Origin: Phallusia mammillata
Taxonomy: Eukaryota; Chordata; Ascidiacea; Phlebobranchia; Ascidiidae
DNA length: 64,000 bases
Assembly: GCA_003260075.1 (NCBI GenBank)
Contig: QLIY01000146.1
Coordinates: 63,178 to 127,177 of the forward strand
Direction: 5' to 3'
Below the pieces are notes generated by a model that was not told the DNA's origin, did not search any database, and saw nothing but the letters and a program-made list of their open reading frames with translations. Positions within the stretch are counted from its first letter, which is position 1. The number at the start of each line of letters is the position of its first letter. A program made the position numbers and the translations under genes. This document shows positions 25,130-36,850 of the stretch, piece by piece.

Positions 25130-28100
25130 TTACAATTCCTCGTACAGTTCTTCAGCTGTAAAGTAATGATGCAATATTATTGGTTAAATAATAAATAAAA
25201 ACGTTTATACACGAGTATAACACACACCTGTCTCATCGTAAATGGCCTCTTCTTCAATTGTCGGACTTGCAACTTGACCGTTAGGTGGCGGTGCTGGTGT
25301 TGTAAAGGACGCCCTGCAAAGTCAGTTTTTCAGTGTCAATAGTACGAAAATACCACATTTTTCGAAAACAGCTATATCGCGAATCCAGTACGCTTGGCCT
25401 TTTGAAGGTGACGCACCGAACCAGGCGGCCACCCAAGCACTCCCATATGGCAAGGTAGAGACTAGTAAAAAGTTTCAAGTGATTTATGTTTAATTGTAGC
25501 TCCCATAAGAGACTTGCGATTTAATCCCGAAGTCCCAATACACTAAAACACGTGCTTTTGCCAGCTTATGCTAGCCTGTACATTTCTTTTCACCAGCCGC
25601 ACTTATGAGACCTTGCAGGTCGAATCACTATAATCGGTACACACTGCCTGTATCTAACGGTCCGTATCGTGTTGGCCAAACAAACTATAATATATAAAAA
25701 GTGGCCTTATACTCAAAAACTAGTTAAATGTTGACTGACGATTTATAGGCAAGCGATACAAAATCTATTTTAATCCATTTTTAATTGCTACGTTTTCGAT
25801 CTTAGCATAATACAGGTTATCATTTGAAAAAGTCCTTGGTATTTCCACTGTAAGGATTTTCTCCAAAACTAAGATTGACGACCCACCTTGCATGTTGCAT
25901 CGTGTTTTTAAGTGCATCGTAATTGATTGTGATATTTTCCGACTCCACATATCCATCTAACAAGGGTAAAAGTATTGGTTATTGCAGACACTGTTGAAGG
26001 ATCTACATTCTCCCAACATTTGATTGTATTTAGTGGTGGGATTCAAAATTTTTGTCAGCCTGTTCTATCACAAAAGTCATATTTTTCAGCTGGTTCTGTT
26101 ACAAAAAGTCCATTGACAGTAACCAGTTCAGCCGATTCTGTTACAAAAATCCATTGACAGTAACCAGTAATGCTAACTGGTTCGCTGATCTCATAAAGTC
26201 AATTGACAGTAACCAGTAATGCTAACTGGTTCGCTGATCTCATAAAATTTCGTGAGACTGTTCAATAGGACCGGTGCGAACCGGCTGAATCCCACCACTG
26301 ACTGTATTATATTCAACATTTGACAAGTTCACTAAAAATGCTATTGTTCGGATTTTGTAAGAATAATCCATATAAACTGCTTAACTTGGCACAAGCATAA
26401 GCTCACGTTAATAGTGAAAAAACGACTAGTTTTTTTTCACAAGAAGTTAAGGGACTTACATAATCCTTCGCTGTTCCTAACCAGAAATTTCCCCTTTGGA
26501 TTGTCTTTAGTTCGAATAATCTCCACCCTTTCGTTGCTCTGAACTGCGAGATCTTTGCCTCCTCCGCGGGAATTCGAATTTACATTTCCCGTCATCTCTG
26601 CAGCGATGTCCCCTTCTTTTGGAAGCTAATAGAGTACACGACATTATAGGAACGAGTATGGCGGGAACATAATACACCGGTTAATAATACCTTGAACTTC
26701 TTTCGCATTTCCTTTTCTTTCTTTTCCGCCTCTTTCCTCTTTTTCTCTTCTTCTTTTGATTTTGCCGTGTCTCTGTAAAGATGTGGACAACAGTTGTATT
26801 ATCTGATTTTTTTCAACAAATATACGTAAAAAACATCCATAAGCCCAGTGGTGGGATTTAATTTTTTTTCAGCCGGCTCTGTTACAAAAAGTCCATTGAC
26901 AGTAACCAGTAAATAACCGGTTCTATAGAACCGGTGCGAACCGACTGAATTCCACCACTGCATAAGCCTACAGTTGACTATTATCACAGGAGCTTACGTT
27001 TTTGAATCTTTCCGTTTCACGTATGTTGACGTGTCTTCATAGAAATCATCTCCCTAAAGTTCAAAGGTCAAAAAAAGTGTTGATAAACAAAAACAAACAA
27101 TTTCTTACCCCAGTTTCGGGCACAGAAGGTGGAAACATTTCTGAAAAGGAAAAAACAGTTTTTGACATCTGATTAAATTAGCTAATTTATCCAAAAACGT
27201 AATGAATATTACTCAATCACTCACTTTGACTATTGTCTGGTGTGTCGTCATAAAGCGCTTCCTCTACGTCATCCTCGTCATCCCACGTCGGTCTGAAGAT
27301 CACAAAGTAAAGGGTATTAAACTTCATCGTGTTTCGAAAACACGTAGATAATGTGACAATAGCAGATAAATACGTTGTAAAGAACACTGAAGTACAGGTT
27401 TGCTTACGAATTAAATACAAGAGCCCATTCTGGCCATTTCAGCAAGTGATAATATACTGTATACTTCTGTGTAGGAAGGGGCCGAGCCGAGTCAGAACCC
27501 GGTACCGAGCATCGCTGTTTTTGATGCTCTATGCTCGGCTGAGCAGTTGCACAAACTGAGCCGAGCATCAAATTTGCGTTTTCCTACCATGCTTACATGC
27601 GAAACTGATACTCGAAACAATATGAAAAAATATAGGACTGTTTTAAAATGCGTTAGATGATGGAGAAACGCATACTTCTGTACAGTTTATTGAACCGCTG
27701 ATGGCGTAAGAAAACCTTGGAAAGTTAAAAAACTAGCGTAGAATTGGGAATGTTTGTGACTTCACAATGCACCGTACGTGTTCGGCCGAGTACCAAGCAT
27801 CAACGTGAGTTGCTCGGTGTTTGACCAAATAGAACATTTGCAGCTTTGGCCGATTCCTACCTATGTGTGCTAATGTGCCCCTATATGTGACCTGCTAGAG
27901 ACGTAATTTGTAGCTGGACTTTAAAGATTCTTATGTTGGGATTCGAACCCACGACAGAAATTTATGTTTTGACACCAATAAATGTGTTTTGCCGACCGAC
28001 ACAAACTTACATGATATCTGCAGATTGTTGTTTCATGAGGGGGTGTGGGGGTCGAACCGGTTGAGCAATTTCTTCAGCTGTGTCGTCATAGATGTCGTCA

Positions 28101-31100
28101 CCGCCGGCGGGTGGGGGTGGCAGGTTACGGTTTACTAAAAAAACGCAAGTGGAATTTTGACAAAACTCCTCAATGAATGAATCATTTCTCTCTAGCACAC
28201 AAATCAAATTAACGTAAACAATAAAATGTGACATACCCGGTGGGAGGGCAGGACCAGATCTGCCAGGAAGCGGGGGTGCAGCTCCTGCAAAAACAACACA
28301 GCAATAAGCTTGCAGCGTCGGTTGTAGTCATCAAAAGCTTATAAACTAACAAAAACAATGACTTCAATGCAGTATTGAAGATATTGTGCAGTGGTTCCCA
28401 ACCGGGGAGCATTTTAAAAGACTTCAGGGGAGGAATTCACTTTAATCTGTGCATGTGGTTTGTAAAAAGACACTTCAGCTCTGGAAATATAACCTCTGAA
28501 GTTGATAAAATACCCAATTTTAAATTATCTTTGTATGGTTTAGCATCTACTATGTAGTCTATTTTGGAGGAACGAAAATGTTTTTAGTTGTTAATTGAGG
28601 AATTTGTCGATAATGGTTTGGAACCACTTGAACCGGCAAGCTGCATTTTAAAACTGTCTGCAGTAAATTGGGGGGGGGGATGTAGTACATTGGGGAGGAA
28701 TGAAATTGTTTTGAATCGTAAGGGAGGAATTCGTCGATAAAGGTCGTAAACTACTGATATAGTGTGTATATTATGCAGTATTTAATGCATACATAGTATT
28801 CAGACAGTTAAAGTATTGCGGACTGGATGATTTAAGCACATACCGCTAATAATGCAATGATTCTTAACCTGTTAGCGTTTACCTCCAAACAGGTGTCTGA
28901 GGGTGGCAAAATTATTTTTAGTTCCGTGAGATCATAATGGGTACCTTTGTTTGTTTATTTGTTTTTTAAGGGAGTAAATGAAATTGTTCTGCTTGTAATC
29001 GAGGGTGACGACATAAAATAAGTGAAAAACCACTGCTTTAATTGCAACATATGTTTTAGCGTTCGATATCCTTTATTAGGGTAATTAGGGTAAAATAACA
29101 CGGGATGTATAAACTGTATTACATAACATTCAAGCATTGATACGGGGGGGGGGACCTTTATTAGGGTAATTAACACGGGATGTATAAACTGTATTACATA
29201 ACATTCAAGCATTGATACAAAAAGCATGTACAGCATATACCCTCCAGTTTTTATTGACCAATTCAACTATTTTCACTTATATTTAAACTCTTCTGTCCAC
29301 TGGACTTCTAATTATGCATTTTTATTCGGTGCTGGAAAATTTTCTAGAAGTGTATCCATCAAAATGGCACAGTTTCAAACCAATCAAAACCCCATACCAC
29401 AACCAACGGGTGGATTAATTTCACAACTTACCATTACTAACACCGGGGGGCAACGGCAGGGCTGTTTCGCGGTCACGTGGTCCACCAGGCGGTAAGGGGG
29501 GAGGCAGGTCATGTGATGAACCACCTGGAGGTACTGGAAGGGGAAAGTCCCTTGCTCCAGGGGTCGGTGGAAGGTCACGTGCTCCAGGAGTGGGGGGCAA
29601 CTCGTCGTGTGCCCCGGGCGTGGGAAGGGGCCGACGCGACAAGGTTCCTGATAAAATAAACAAGTTGGAATACTGACAGTAGGATCTAATTAGGTGCTTG
29701 TCAACTTTTTTTAAAATGGTACACCCTTTAAACGTTTACTCGAAAATTTTACAAAACACAAACCTGTCTGTTGTGATGCGTGGTTATGTATCTGGTACAC
29801 CCCATCAAAGTGGTACACTCTTTAAAAATTATGGTACACCCTGGGGTGTACGATACACCCGGTTGAAAAGCACTGATCTAATTTACTGAAACGTAATGCA
29901 CCATGAATGCATCATAAACACATGGTTGTCTTACCGTCCTTAATTCTAAGATTTGTCTTTATTTTCAAGGGTTAAGTATTTGTTACGAACAAGGAGTTGC
30001 TGGAACAGATTGTTTCTGGCAAAAAATATGTCATGGATCGTTTAAATAAATGCAAAGATTTGTTCAACAGCGTTTCGGTTGTCCTTATTTTAGATCCATG
30101 TCGATGGTAACCTTGCTTATATAGCTGGTCAGGTGTTTTCAATTACACTAAAAGTTCGTAAACGATTTTGGCTAACGATTTTTACCTGTGTCCATCGAAG
30201 TTTTTCTGTCCGCACCGGGAAAGGGGGGAAGTCCCCGGTTGTGAGAAGGACTCGGCGGAGGCAAGGCTACAAATAGCGTAATAAGCATTATAATACGGAC
30301 ATTTTGTCTGAAGATTTTTGTACTTTACCGCGTTAAAGTTCTAACTACTGATTTGTTTCTTAAAATAATGCGTTTAAGCAAATTGTTATTTCATAACGTT
30401 TCTAGCAAAATTGGTAATACACAGCCCACTATTTCTTTGGAAAAGTTACCCTGTGAAAATTTTTTAGCCTAAAAGATAACTACATTGGATTACGTCATCA
30501 TCCACAAAATGACGTAACTTTATTTGTTATAGTTAGCGATACACGTGCATGTAGCTTTTTAGTTGTACAAACCGCTATAAAAAAAGTTTTATAAAAAAAC
30601 GGCATTCTGTACCACAAGGCTTTCTGCCATCATTGTCAACAACAAAGGAAGTTGGGCGAAAGATTAATGGAGTGTTTCTTATGCTCACCTGGGGGTCTTC
30701 CTGGAAGTTGAACATTGAAGGGTTTAGAGGGTTTGGGGGGTGGAGGGCGATTCATGATGTGAGGAGGAATTTGTTTTCTTGGGTATTTCCCAGTGCCTGT
30801 ATAAAAAAATCAGCGACCAGGTACAGTTTTAAAAGTCTTCAACACTCTACCGCACTATGAAGTGTCCTTGTAAAACTATTGAGTTGAAAAGTAATCTAGA
30901 GCGTATAGCGCCTGAGTGTAAATTTGAAATCGGGCATCAAATTTGAGCACTCACCCGATATGTTATACCCAGGGTTGCCATACCGTCCTTATTTCTAAGA
31001 TTTGTCCTTATTTTGAAGGGCACTGTCTTAGAAAAATGTATTGTCCTTATTTCTAAGAAATGTCCTTCTTTTTCACTTACGTCCTTATTTTGTCTTATTT

Positions 31101-34100
31101 TCAACAATTACAAGTCAAATCCCCGCTATAAGTTACAGTTTACCGAGACCTGAGCTGTTGTAAAATGCACAAAGTATTTTCTACGAACAAGGGGTTGCTA
31201 GAACATATGTTTTCTGGCAAATATATGGCATATGATATGTCATGGATCATATAAATTCAAAGATTTATTCTAAATCGTTTGTTTAATTTTTTAATTGTCC
31301 TTATTTCAGGCTCTATGTCAATGGCAACCCTGGTTATACCCCTATAATAAAAACCTAAACCATATTTTTTTCCGAATAGACTGGTTTGCTGGCAGTTCCA
31401 CATGAAAATGTATACAAAGGCTGAATGCAACGGGGGGGGGGCGGCAACCCTGGTTATACCCCTATAATAAAAACCAAACCATATTTTTTTCCGAATAGAC
31501 TAGTTTGCTGGCAGTTCCACATGAAAATGTATACAAAGGCTGAATGCAACAAGTCAATGCCTTGTGTCCATTTGCATAATAAAGTCAAATTAGGTGGCAA
31601 ATGTTAAGGATTTATTTCAGGTCCGAACATATAACATTTGTCTGATCGATCGTGTTTTTATTCATTGGCTTAAAACAAGTGCAATTAACCGCTAAAGAAC
31701 AAGTAATTTCTGAAAAGGGGGGGGGGATTCAGGTCCGAACATATAACATTTGTCTGATCGATCGTGTTTTCATTCATTGACTTAAAACAAGTGCAATTAA
31801 CCGCTAAAGAACAAGTAATTTCTGAAAATGCTGATTCTGACTAGCAAAGTCAATGTTTGAAAAGGCTTTGAGCAAATCTTCACAAACAAATACCTGTGTT
31901 GTCCGGCTTGTGAAGAAACGACTTTCGTTCATTTCGACCGAGAGTTGATGGCGGCGCTGCAAAAGATTCAGACAAATTTAACAATGTCAAGTTCAAATCA
32001 AATGATCTGCATAGCGAATGAAGATTTTGACTCGTATCTTTTCATCAGCACTAATGATCATTACGACGAGTTTTGTTAACAAATCAAATTCAATGTAAGG
32101 AAATGTGTAGATCACGACTTGAAGTTTTCGAAAAAAGGCGTTTATGATGAATTATCCAATCGCAATAGACACAAACAGTTAGGACTACAGTAAACCACGG
32201 TTAATCCGAACCCATTTGGACCAAATAAATTGTCAGGATTAGGCGAAAATCCGGTTTTACCGATGTCGATTAGTTCAAGCCTTAACACAATGCTAATCAT
32301 GTGTAGCTCGAGTTTTGTCCAAAGATCCAGATTAACTGAATGGGGGGGGGGTACTAATTAACACCATAATCATGTGTAGCTCGAGTTTTGTCCAAAGATC
32401 CAGATTAACTGAATCTGATTCAACCGAGGCTTACTGTATATTTACTTCATGACCATTTTATTCCCGTGTCTATTAAATCTTGGCGTTACCTTTAAACCAC
32501 AGAAAGCTGGATAAAGGCATTTGTTTAGCAAAGCTAGGGAACACTTCACAACTTGAAAGTTTACAGAAAGAAGTTGCAAAAATGCTTCTTCATGAACGTT
32601 GGCAATATTACCAATTTTTTTCAAGTCAGCTTACTTGGCATGGGTGGTGGCGGAAATTCTTGTTCCGCTTCAACGGTTGTGTCGTCATAAACATCGTCGT
32701 CCACTGGAGGCGGTAGATCTGTCTGTTTGAATGCATGGAGATGGCTTTTCTGGGCAGGGTTGATTGGTTCTGGCTTTTTGGCCCAGGGACGCGCCGGGGG
32801 CTCGTCATTGTTTCTGTTTTGCCAACTTGGCTTTGGAGGCCGTTCTGGTTCTTCTGGCTTAGGTTTTGACCAAGAGGGTGTGGTTATTTCAATTACCTGT
32901 CGGTTTTAGTGTAATTCATTTGTATGGGGTACTTAGTAATGTATATTTAATCAAGTCAAGATTTTATTAAAATTTAGTTTTTCCATTTATCAGATTAGTG
33001 CCAAAATTAAAACAAGTAGTTGCTTGGCCATTGTGAGCCAGTTTCCTTTGTGGTTTATTCCCAGTTGTGGCATCAAACAGAATATGTGAGGCATGGCTTT
33101 TTAGCTTGTTAATTCCAACATGCTGGAATGCCGTTGAATGTTACACTAGCCAAATACGGCCTATCTTGTTACCAGCTGAACTGATTAAACCTTAAGAGCA
33201 GTGTACACTGTCTGCAGCTTTATTTGCACATAAAGCAATCAAGTAGAATTTGATAATAATGTGATCTAAGCAAATGGCAAACTCAAGCAAATATAAGTTA
33301 AACCATTTTCTAAAAAAACTACATCCACCTCACCTCTGGCTTTTTCCAAAGGTTTGGTTTCTCATTTTGATCTTCGTCTTTCTTCAACCATCCGGGTTTG
33401 TTGGCTGCTGGAGGCGGAGGCTTTTTCCAGGATGGCACCGGTTTTTCTTCGGCAACCTCCGGCTTTTTCATCCATGGCTTGTTAGAAACTACTGGTTTTT
33501 CATTTTCTTCGGTTTTAGTTTGATTTCTTGCCCATGGTGCGCTATTTGTGTTCGGAGCAGGTTTTTTCCACGTAGGCTCGCTATTTCCGGTATTTTGTGT
33601 GTCTTTTTCCCACGGTTTCCGCGTTACCGGAGGATCAGAATTTTCGTTCGATTTCCTTTGGTTTTGTTTCCAAGCTGGTTCCGGGGCTGTGTATAAAACA
33701 GAAGCATTGTTAAACAGACCACCTCCTCTGATTTAGCGCCATGTCGAACTGAGTATTATAAGTAAAAACGGATTCACAAACCAAAGATAAATAAAGGATA
33801 GGCGACTAAGGTGAGCAACTAGTTTATATTTATGTTTAAGTAGACAGTTAACTTTTGTTGCGTCAATGTTGCGTTCATAAAGTTGAGCAAAAAAATTTGT
33901 GGCTTTCGTAGGATAACACAGGATGCTAAACCTTACTTTTAAGTGCCATTATAAAAGAGCAGGTGTAGGAAAATATATACAACAAAAAAGGCAAAGTGAA
34001 AGTGTATGTAAAGGTTAGCACACAATCTTGTTTACAGTCACAGCCTTATCGAAATGGGTTTCAAAATTTGGGAATGAAACCACTTAGCAAGCTATCGTGA

Positions 34101-35311
34101 ACGTTGCATATACAAGCAGATGCTCAACTACTATCAGTTTTAACAAAATCATGAAGCGGTACCTTTTTAATGGCCCCTTCTAGTAACAATTTTTGTGTGC
34201 AATAAAAATTTCCACATTATCTACCTGTTTCATTCTTTTCTTCGCGTTTTCTTTCCAATTCCCTTTTCCATGCAGGCATTGATCCGGATCCACTAGAAGA
34301 GAGGCTGCTGACGTTGTTTCCGGGTCCAAACTTTCGCGAGGCATCGGAACCGGATCGGGTATTGTTAAGAAAGCTCGACCTAGGAGCCGGCTTTGAGTCA
34401 TTGTCGGTCGTTTTTTGCTCCCATGGTTTAGCTAAGGTCTGCATGAAAATGCACTTTTGCTAAAAACGATTTAAAACATACGTTGTTTATTCCTTTCTAA
34501 AAGTGTAACCTTACTTTATGGGTTACTGAGTTCTGTTTTTGACCCTTACGTTTGTAGATTTGCATAAGTTCAGTTGTCAAGACTATTGGTTGTTTAAACG
34601 TTTTAAAAGTCACGGACAAATTGGAATGACAAAACAAATACCATTAGGTTGTGTTACATCCAGTGCTGGATTAACCATTAGGCAAAGTAGGCACGTGCCT
34701 ACAGGCCAGTCAAAAATCCAGGCCACTTCAAAACCAGTAGAAATTTAGTCAATGATTTGGCAATACTGATAATTCTAATTTTTTAGTTGGCAACCTTGAT
34801 TTTCGGGCCACTTATAATGCAACACTGGTAATTCTAATTTGTTAGTTGGCAACCCTGATTTTCGGGCCACTTATAAAATGTGCCTACAGGCCAGAAGACC
34901 CTTCATCCGGCACTGGTTACATCAACACGATATGGCAACATAAGGGGTTTTCGCAAAAAAATCCAGCAAGTAGCAAAAATATACAAACAATTGTTAAAAT
35001 TGACTTGGGCATTGATTTTTAATACATTTTCCCTAAATGTTCGTCAAATTAGTGAAAACATTAATGATCTCTACAACAATCGGAGCCACGAATATGGTTA
35101 ACTTTAGCTCAAACGTATTGAATGTTTGTTTTTACAGCTGTGGACTAATAAAACAAACAAACAATTGAACGACACACAGTTGTAACAGGCAATGAGCAAT
35201 AGCTTGTTTTATAGAACTCAAGTCAGCAACACCTACCGATGGCTTATTCGGTGTGAACGCCGGCTTTCCGGGTGGTTGCCCATACATTTTAACCAAATCC
35301 GCTACCACGGG
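25130..35311 (-). CDS. FYB/ADAP-like adaptor with helically extended SH3 domain, 5' end missing
   Basis: FYB1/ADAP, FYB2 and PRAM1 are vertebrate leukocyte adaptors linking receptors to integrins and actin. Eighteen exons in consistent phase: 35237-35311, 34225-34438, 33334-33686, 32635-32896, 31894-31956, 30689-30796, 30186-30266, 29432-29647, 28237-28284, 28011-28134, 27225-27292, 27109-27140, 26998-27053, 26691-26772, 26460-26625, 25887-25956, 25228-25313, 25130-25155. They encode 709 residues to a TAA stop. Layout by residue: about 97-300 Trp-containing KPW/WKKP repeats; 301-473 proline-rich; about 470-590 tyrosine-acidic motifs; 567-594 basic helix ending KEMRKKFK; 594-672 SH3 with RVEIIRTKDNPKGKFLVR and YGYVESENITINYDAL, matching FYB (QIEIIRITDNPEGKWLGR, YGYIKTTAVEIDYDSL); tail with EEAIYDET and EELYEEL. 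The start exon was not found above 35311. Several introns hold hAT-like elements. Confidence 0.88.
26031..26300. mobile_element. hAT-like miniature element, GGTGGGATTCA family, copy 2 (internally repeated)
   Basis: Ends TAGTGGTGGGATTCA and TGAATCCCACCACTG. Flanks ATTGTATT (26023-26030) and ACTGTATT (26301-26308) match at 7 of 8 bases. The internal unit built on TTGACAGTAACCAG occurs several times, so this copy is longer than its relatives. It lies in an intron of the FYB-like gene. Confidence 0.82.
26846..26960. mobile_element. hAT-like miniature element, GGTGGGATTCA family, copy 3
   Basis: A 115-bp element with ends CAGTGGTGGGATTTA and TGAATTCCACCACTG. Perfect 8-bp duplication CATAAGCC at 26838-26845 and 26961-26968. 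It is the shortest copy and sits between two coding exons of the FYB-like gene. Confidence 0.88.
27925..27996 (-). repeat. tRNA-derived SINE-like fragment
   Basis: The minus strand carries a good polymerase III B box (GGGTTCGAATCCC) preceded by an A-box-like GTCGGTCGGCAAAACAC. It lies just downstream of the exon at 28011 in the FYB-like gene. No full cloverleaf can be drawn. Confidence 0.4.
28389..28756. mobile_element. hAT-like element (CAGTGGTTCCCAACC end)
   Basis: Left end CAGTGGTTCCCAACC, right end ending AACTACTG. Flanks ATATTGTG (28381-28388) and ATATAGTG (28757-28764) match at 7 of 8 bases. A G-run at 28671 with a diverged internal repeat on each side lies inside. Located in an intron of the FYB-like gene. 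Confidence 0.65.
29692..29875. mobile_element. hAT-like miniature element (TGGTACACCC interior)
   Basis: A 184-bp element with inverted ends around GTGCTTGTCAAC and GTTGAAAAGCAC. Perfect 8-bp duplication ATCTAATT at 29684-29691 and 29876-29883. The interior repeats the motif GGTACACCC. Intronic in the FYB-like gene. Confidence 0.78.
29921..30115. mobile_element. hAT-like miniature element (CCGTCCTTA family), diverged copy
   Basis: Shares ACGAACAAGG, TGTCATGGATC and TTGTCCTTATTT with the better preserved element at 30970. Ends CATGGTTGTC and GGTAACCTTG are diverged; no convincing target duplication remains. Confidence 0.6.
30970..31332. mobile_element. hAT-like miniature element (CAGGGTTGCCATACCGTCC)
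   Basis: A 363-bp element with ends CAGGGTTGCCAT and ATGGCAACCCTG. Perfect 8-bp duplication GTTATACC at 30962-30969 and 31333-31340. The interior is rich in GTCCTTATTT repeats. The right junction is duplicated again after the G-run at 31432. Intronic in the FYB-like gene. Confidence 0.88.
32188..32436. mobile_element. pogo/Tigger-like miniature element
   Basis: Ends CAGTAAACCACGGTTAATCC and TTCAACCGAGGCTTACTG are diverged inverted repeats flanked by TA on both sides, as in Tc1/mariner-type insertions. The G-run at 32342 duplicates about 55 bp of the interior. Another element of this type lies at about 52936. No transposase. Confidence 0.7.
34661..34915. mobile_element. hAT-like miniature element (CAGTGCTGGATTAACC)
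   Basis: Left end CAGTGCTGGATTAACC, right end CATCCGGCACTG. Perfect 8-bp duplication GTTACATC at 34653-34660 and 34916-34923. The interior has a duplicated segment around GTTAGTTGGCAACC. It lies between the first two recognised coding exons of the FYB-like gene. Confidence 0.85.
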
Positions 35312-36012
35312 CTGCAAAACAAAGCAAGATCACTTGAAGGAAGTATATCACGCGTAAGCCTACAGTTGATGTGGTAATCACAAATCATATCTTGGTCTTA
35401 AAAATTGCTCACCAAAATGATATTCAACTTACAAAATGAGATTTCACAATTGCTTATGTTTTACTAAATCGTGTACTTTTATTTTTCAACTTTGACAAAC
35501 AATCCGAGAATAGATCTTTCCTCTTAAACTGGCGTCATATTATTAACGGTCAGGTTTGTTGAATTTAAAGTAATTTCAATCTCGTTAGCTGTACTGGTTT
35601 GGTTTTCCAAACTCACTACGAGCTTGTAATTAAGCGTCCGAATACAGACTAATCAAACAAATTAGCAGACAAAATCGTGCACTACAAAATTCTTTGACGT
35701 TTTGTCAGACTGCATCAGAACAACGCCTGCTTAATAACGTAAATGTGTTGGCAGTCAGTCACCCTGGTACGGTGATGTAACAATAGGCTATGAATCACCA
35801 ACAATAATCGTTTGATGATTAGGTAATTTCTTTGGAACTGCGCTATTACAATCAGCAATTCTAAGCCTGAACAGGCCATTACACTGTTGGATTGTTATTT
35901 ACACTGATTGCCCACAACCATAAATCCGACTACAACATTTCCTTTTTACCTTTCTGCAATGTTTTGTATTACTAAAGCCATACAACTTGATAAAATTCGG
36001 TATACTATATAT

Positions 36013-36850
36013 CAGGGGCGGGCAACATACGGCCCGCGACGGGATTTTGACCGGCCCGCAGACAGTTTCCGGGTCATACATGGTAATGTGGCCCGCGGCC
36101 ACAGTCTGCCGCAATCCCCCACTACTTGCATACTACGTCAAATTATAGTTGTAACGGACAGTAACGCTCCCCAATAGCAAAAAACTTTCCCGCCGTTACT
36201 ATCTAAGCAAAAAAAACTATCTAAGTCTGTGGTGTATGCATTAAATTGGTGTATGCACTATGTATGGTGACCGGCTATACCTTTTTAATATAACGGTAAC
36301 GAGCTTTCCCTCAAACTTGTTTCACTTTTACACTTTCTATAGGTCTGCTAGCGCTTCAAAAACTGTTATTAATGTGGAATGTATAGGTTTCTCTTTTGCT
36401 GAGTAATGCCTCATTACTTTTAATCAAAATGACAAAAATAGCTATTGTTTGCGCATAATCGTATGATGTTATCTTGTCTATAACGTCACAAACTTTGCTT
36501 GGATGCGTTAGAATTGCGTGAAATTGACCCTCAGTGTTGTTGTAGCAATTAAATTGGGTTTTAACTGTTAACATAAGCATTCGTTGGTGCTGGGTAAATC
36601 TAATTGCACGCAAATGCTCAAGAGTCAAGAACTTTAAAAAAACGATATAATGGGGGGCGATATTGAGTCAGTGCCCTAGCAAGGGGGCGATTTCGCTAAA
36701 ATGGTTGAAGACCACTGGTTTAGGTGGTCAAAAATCCGTTTCAAATCACTGGATAAATACGCGATTAATGTATCGATTCGGGAATCCGGCCCGCCAAGTA
36801 CTTTATTTTCCCATATCAGGCCCGCCGACTGGAGAAGTTGCCCGCCCCTG
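36013..36850. mobile_element. hAT-like element (CAGGGGCGGGCAAC)
   Basis: An 838-bp element with ends CAGGGGCGGGCAAC and GTTGCCCGCCCCTG and subterminal GGCCCGC-rich blocks. Perfect 8-bp duplication CTATATAT at 36005-36012 and 36851-36858. Such ends are typical of non-autonomous hAT families. No transposase frame is visible. Confidence 0.9.

Noticed and set aside
33274-33696. 140-codon plus-strand frame rich in Phe and Trp
   Set aside because: It is the antisense of a minus-strand exon of the FYB-like gene, whose splice sites and repeats explain the open frame.
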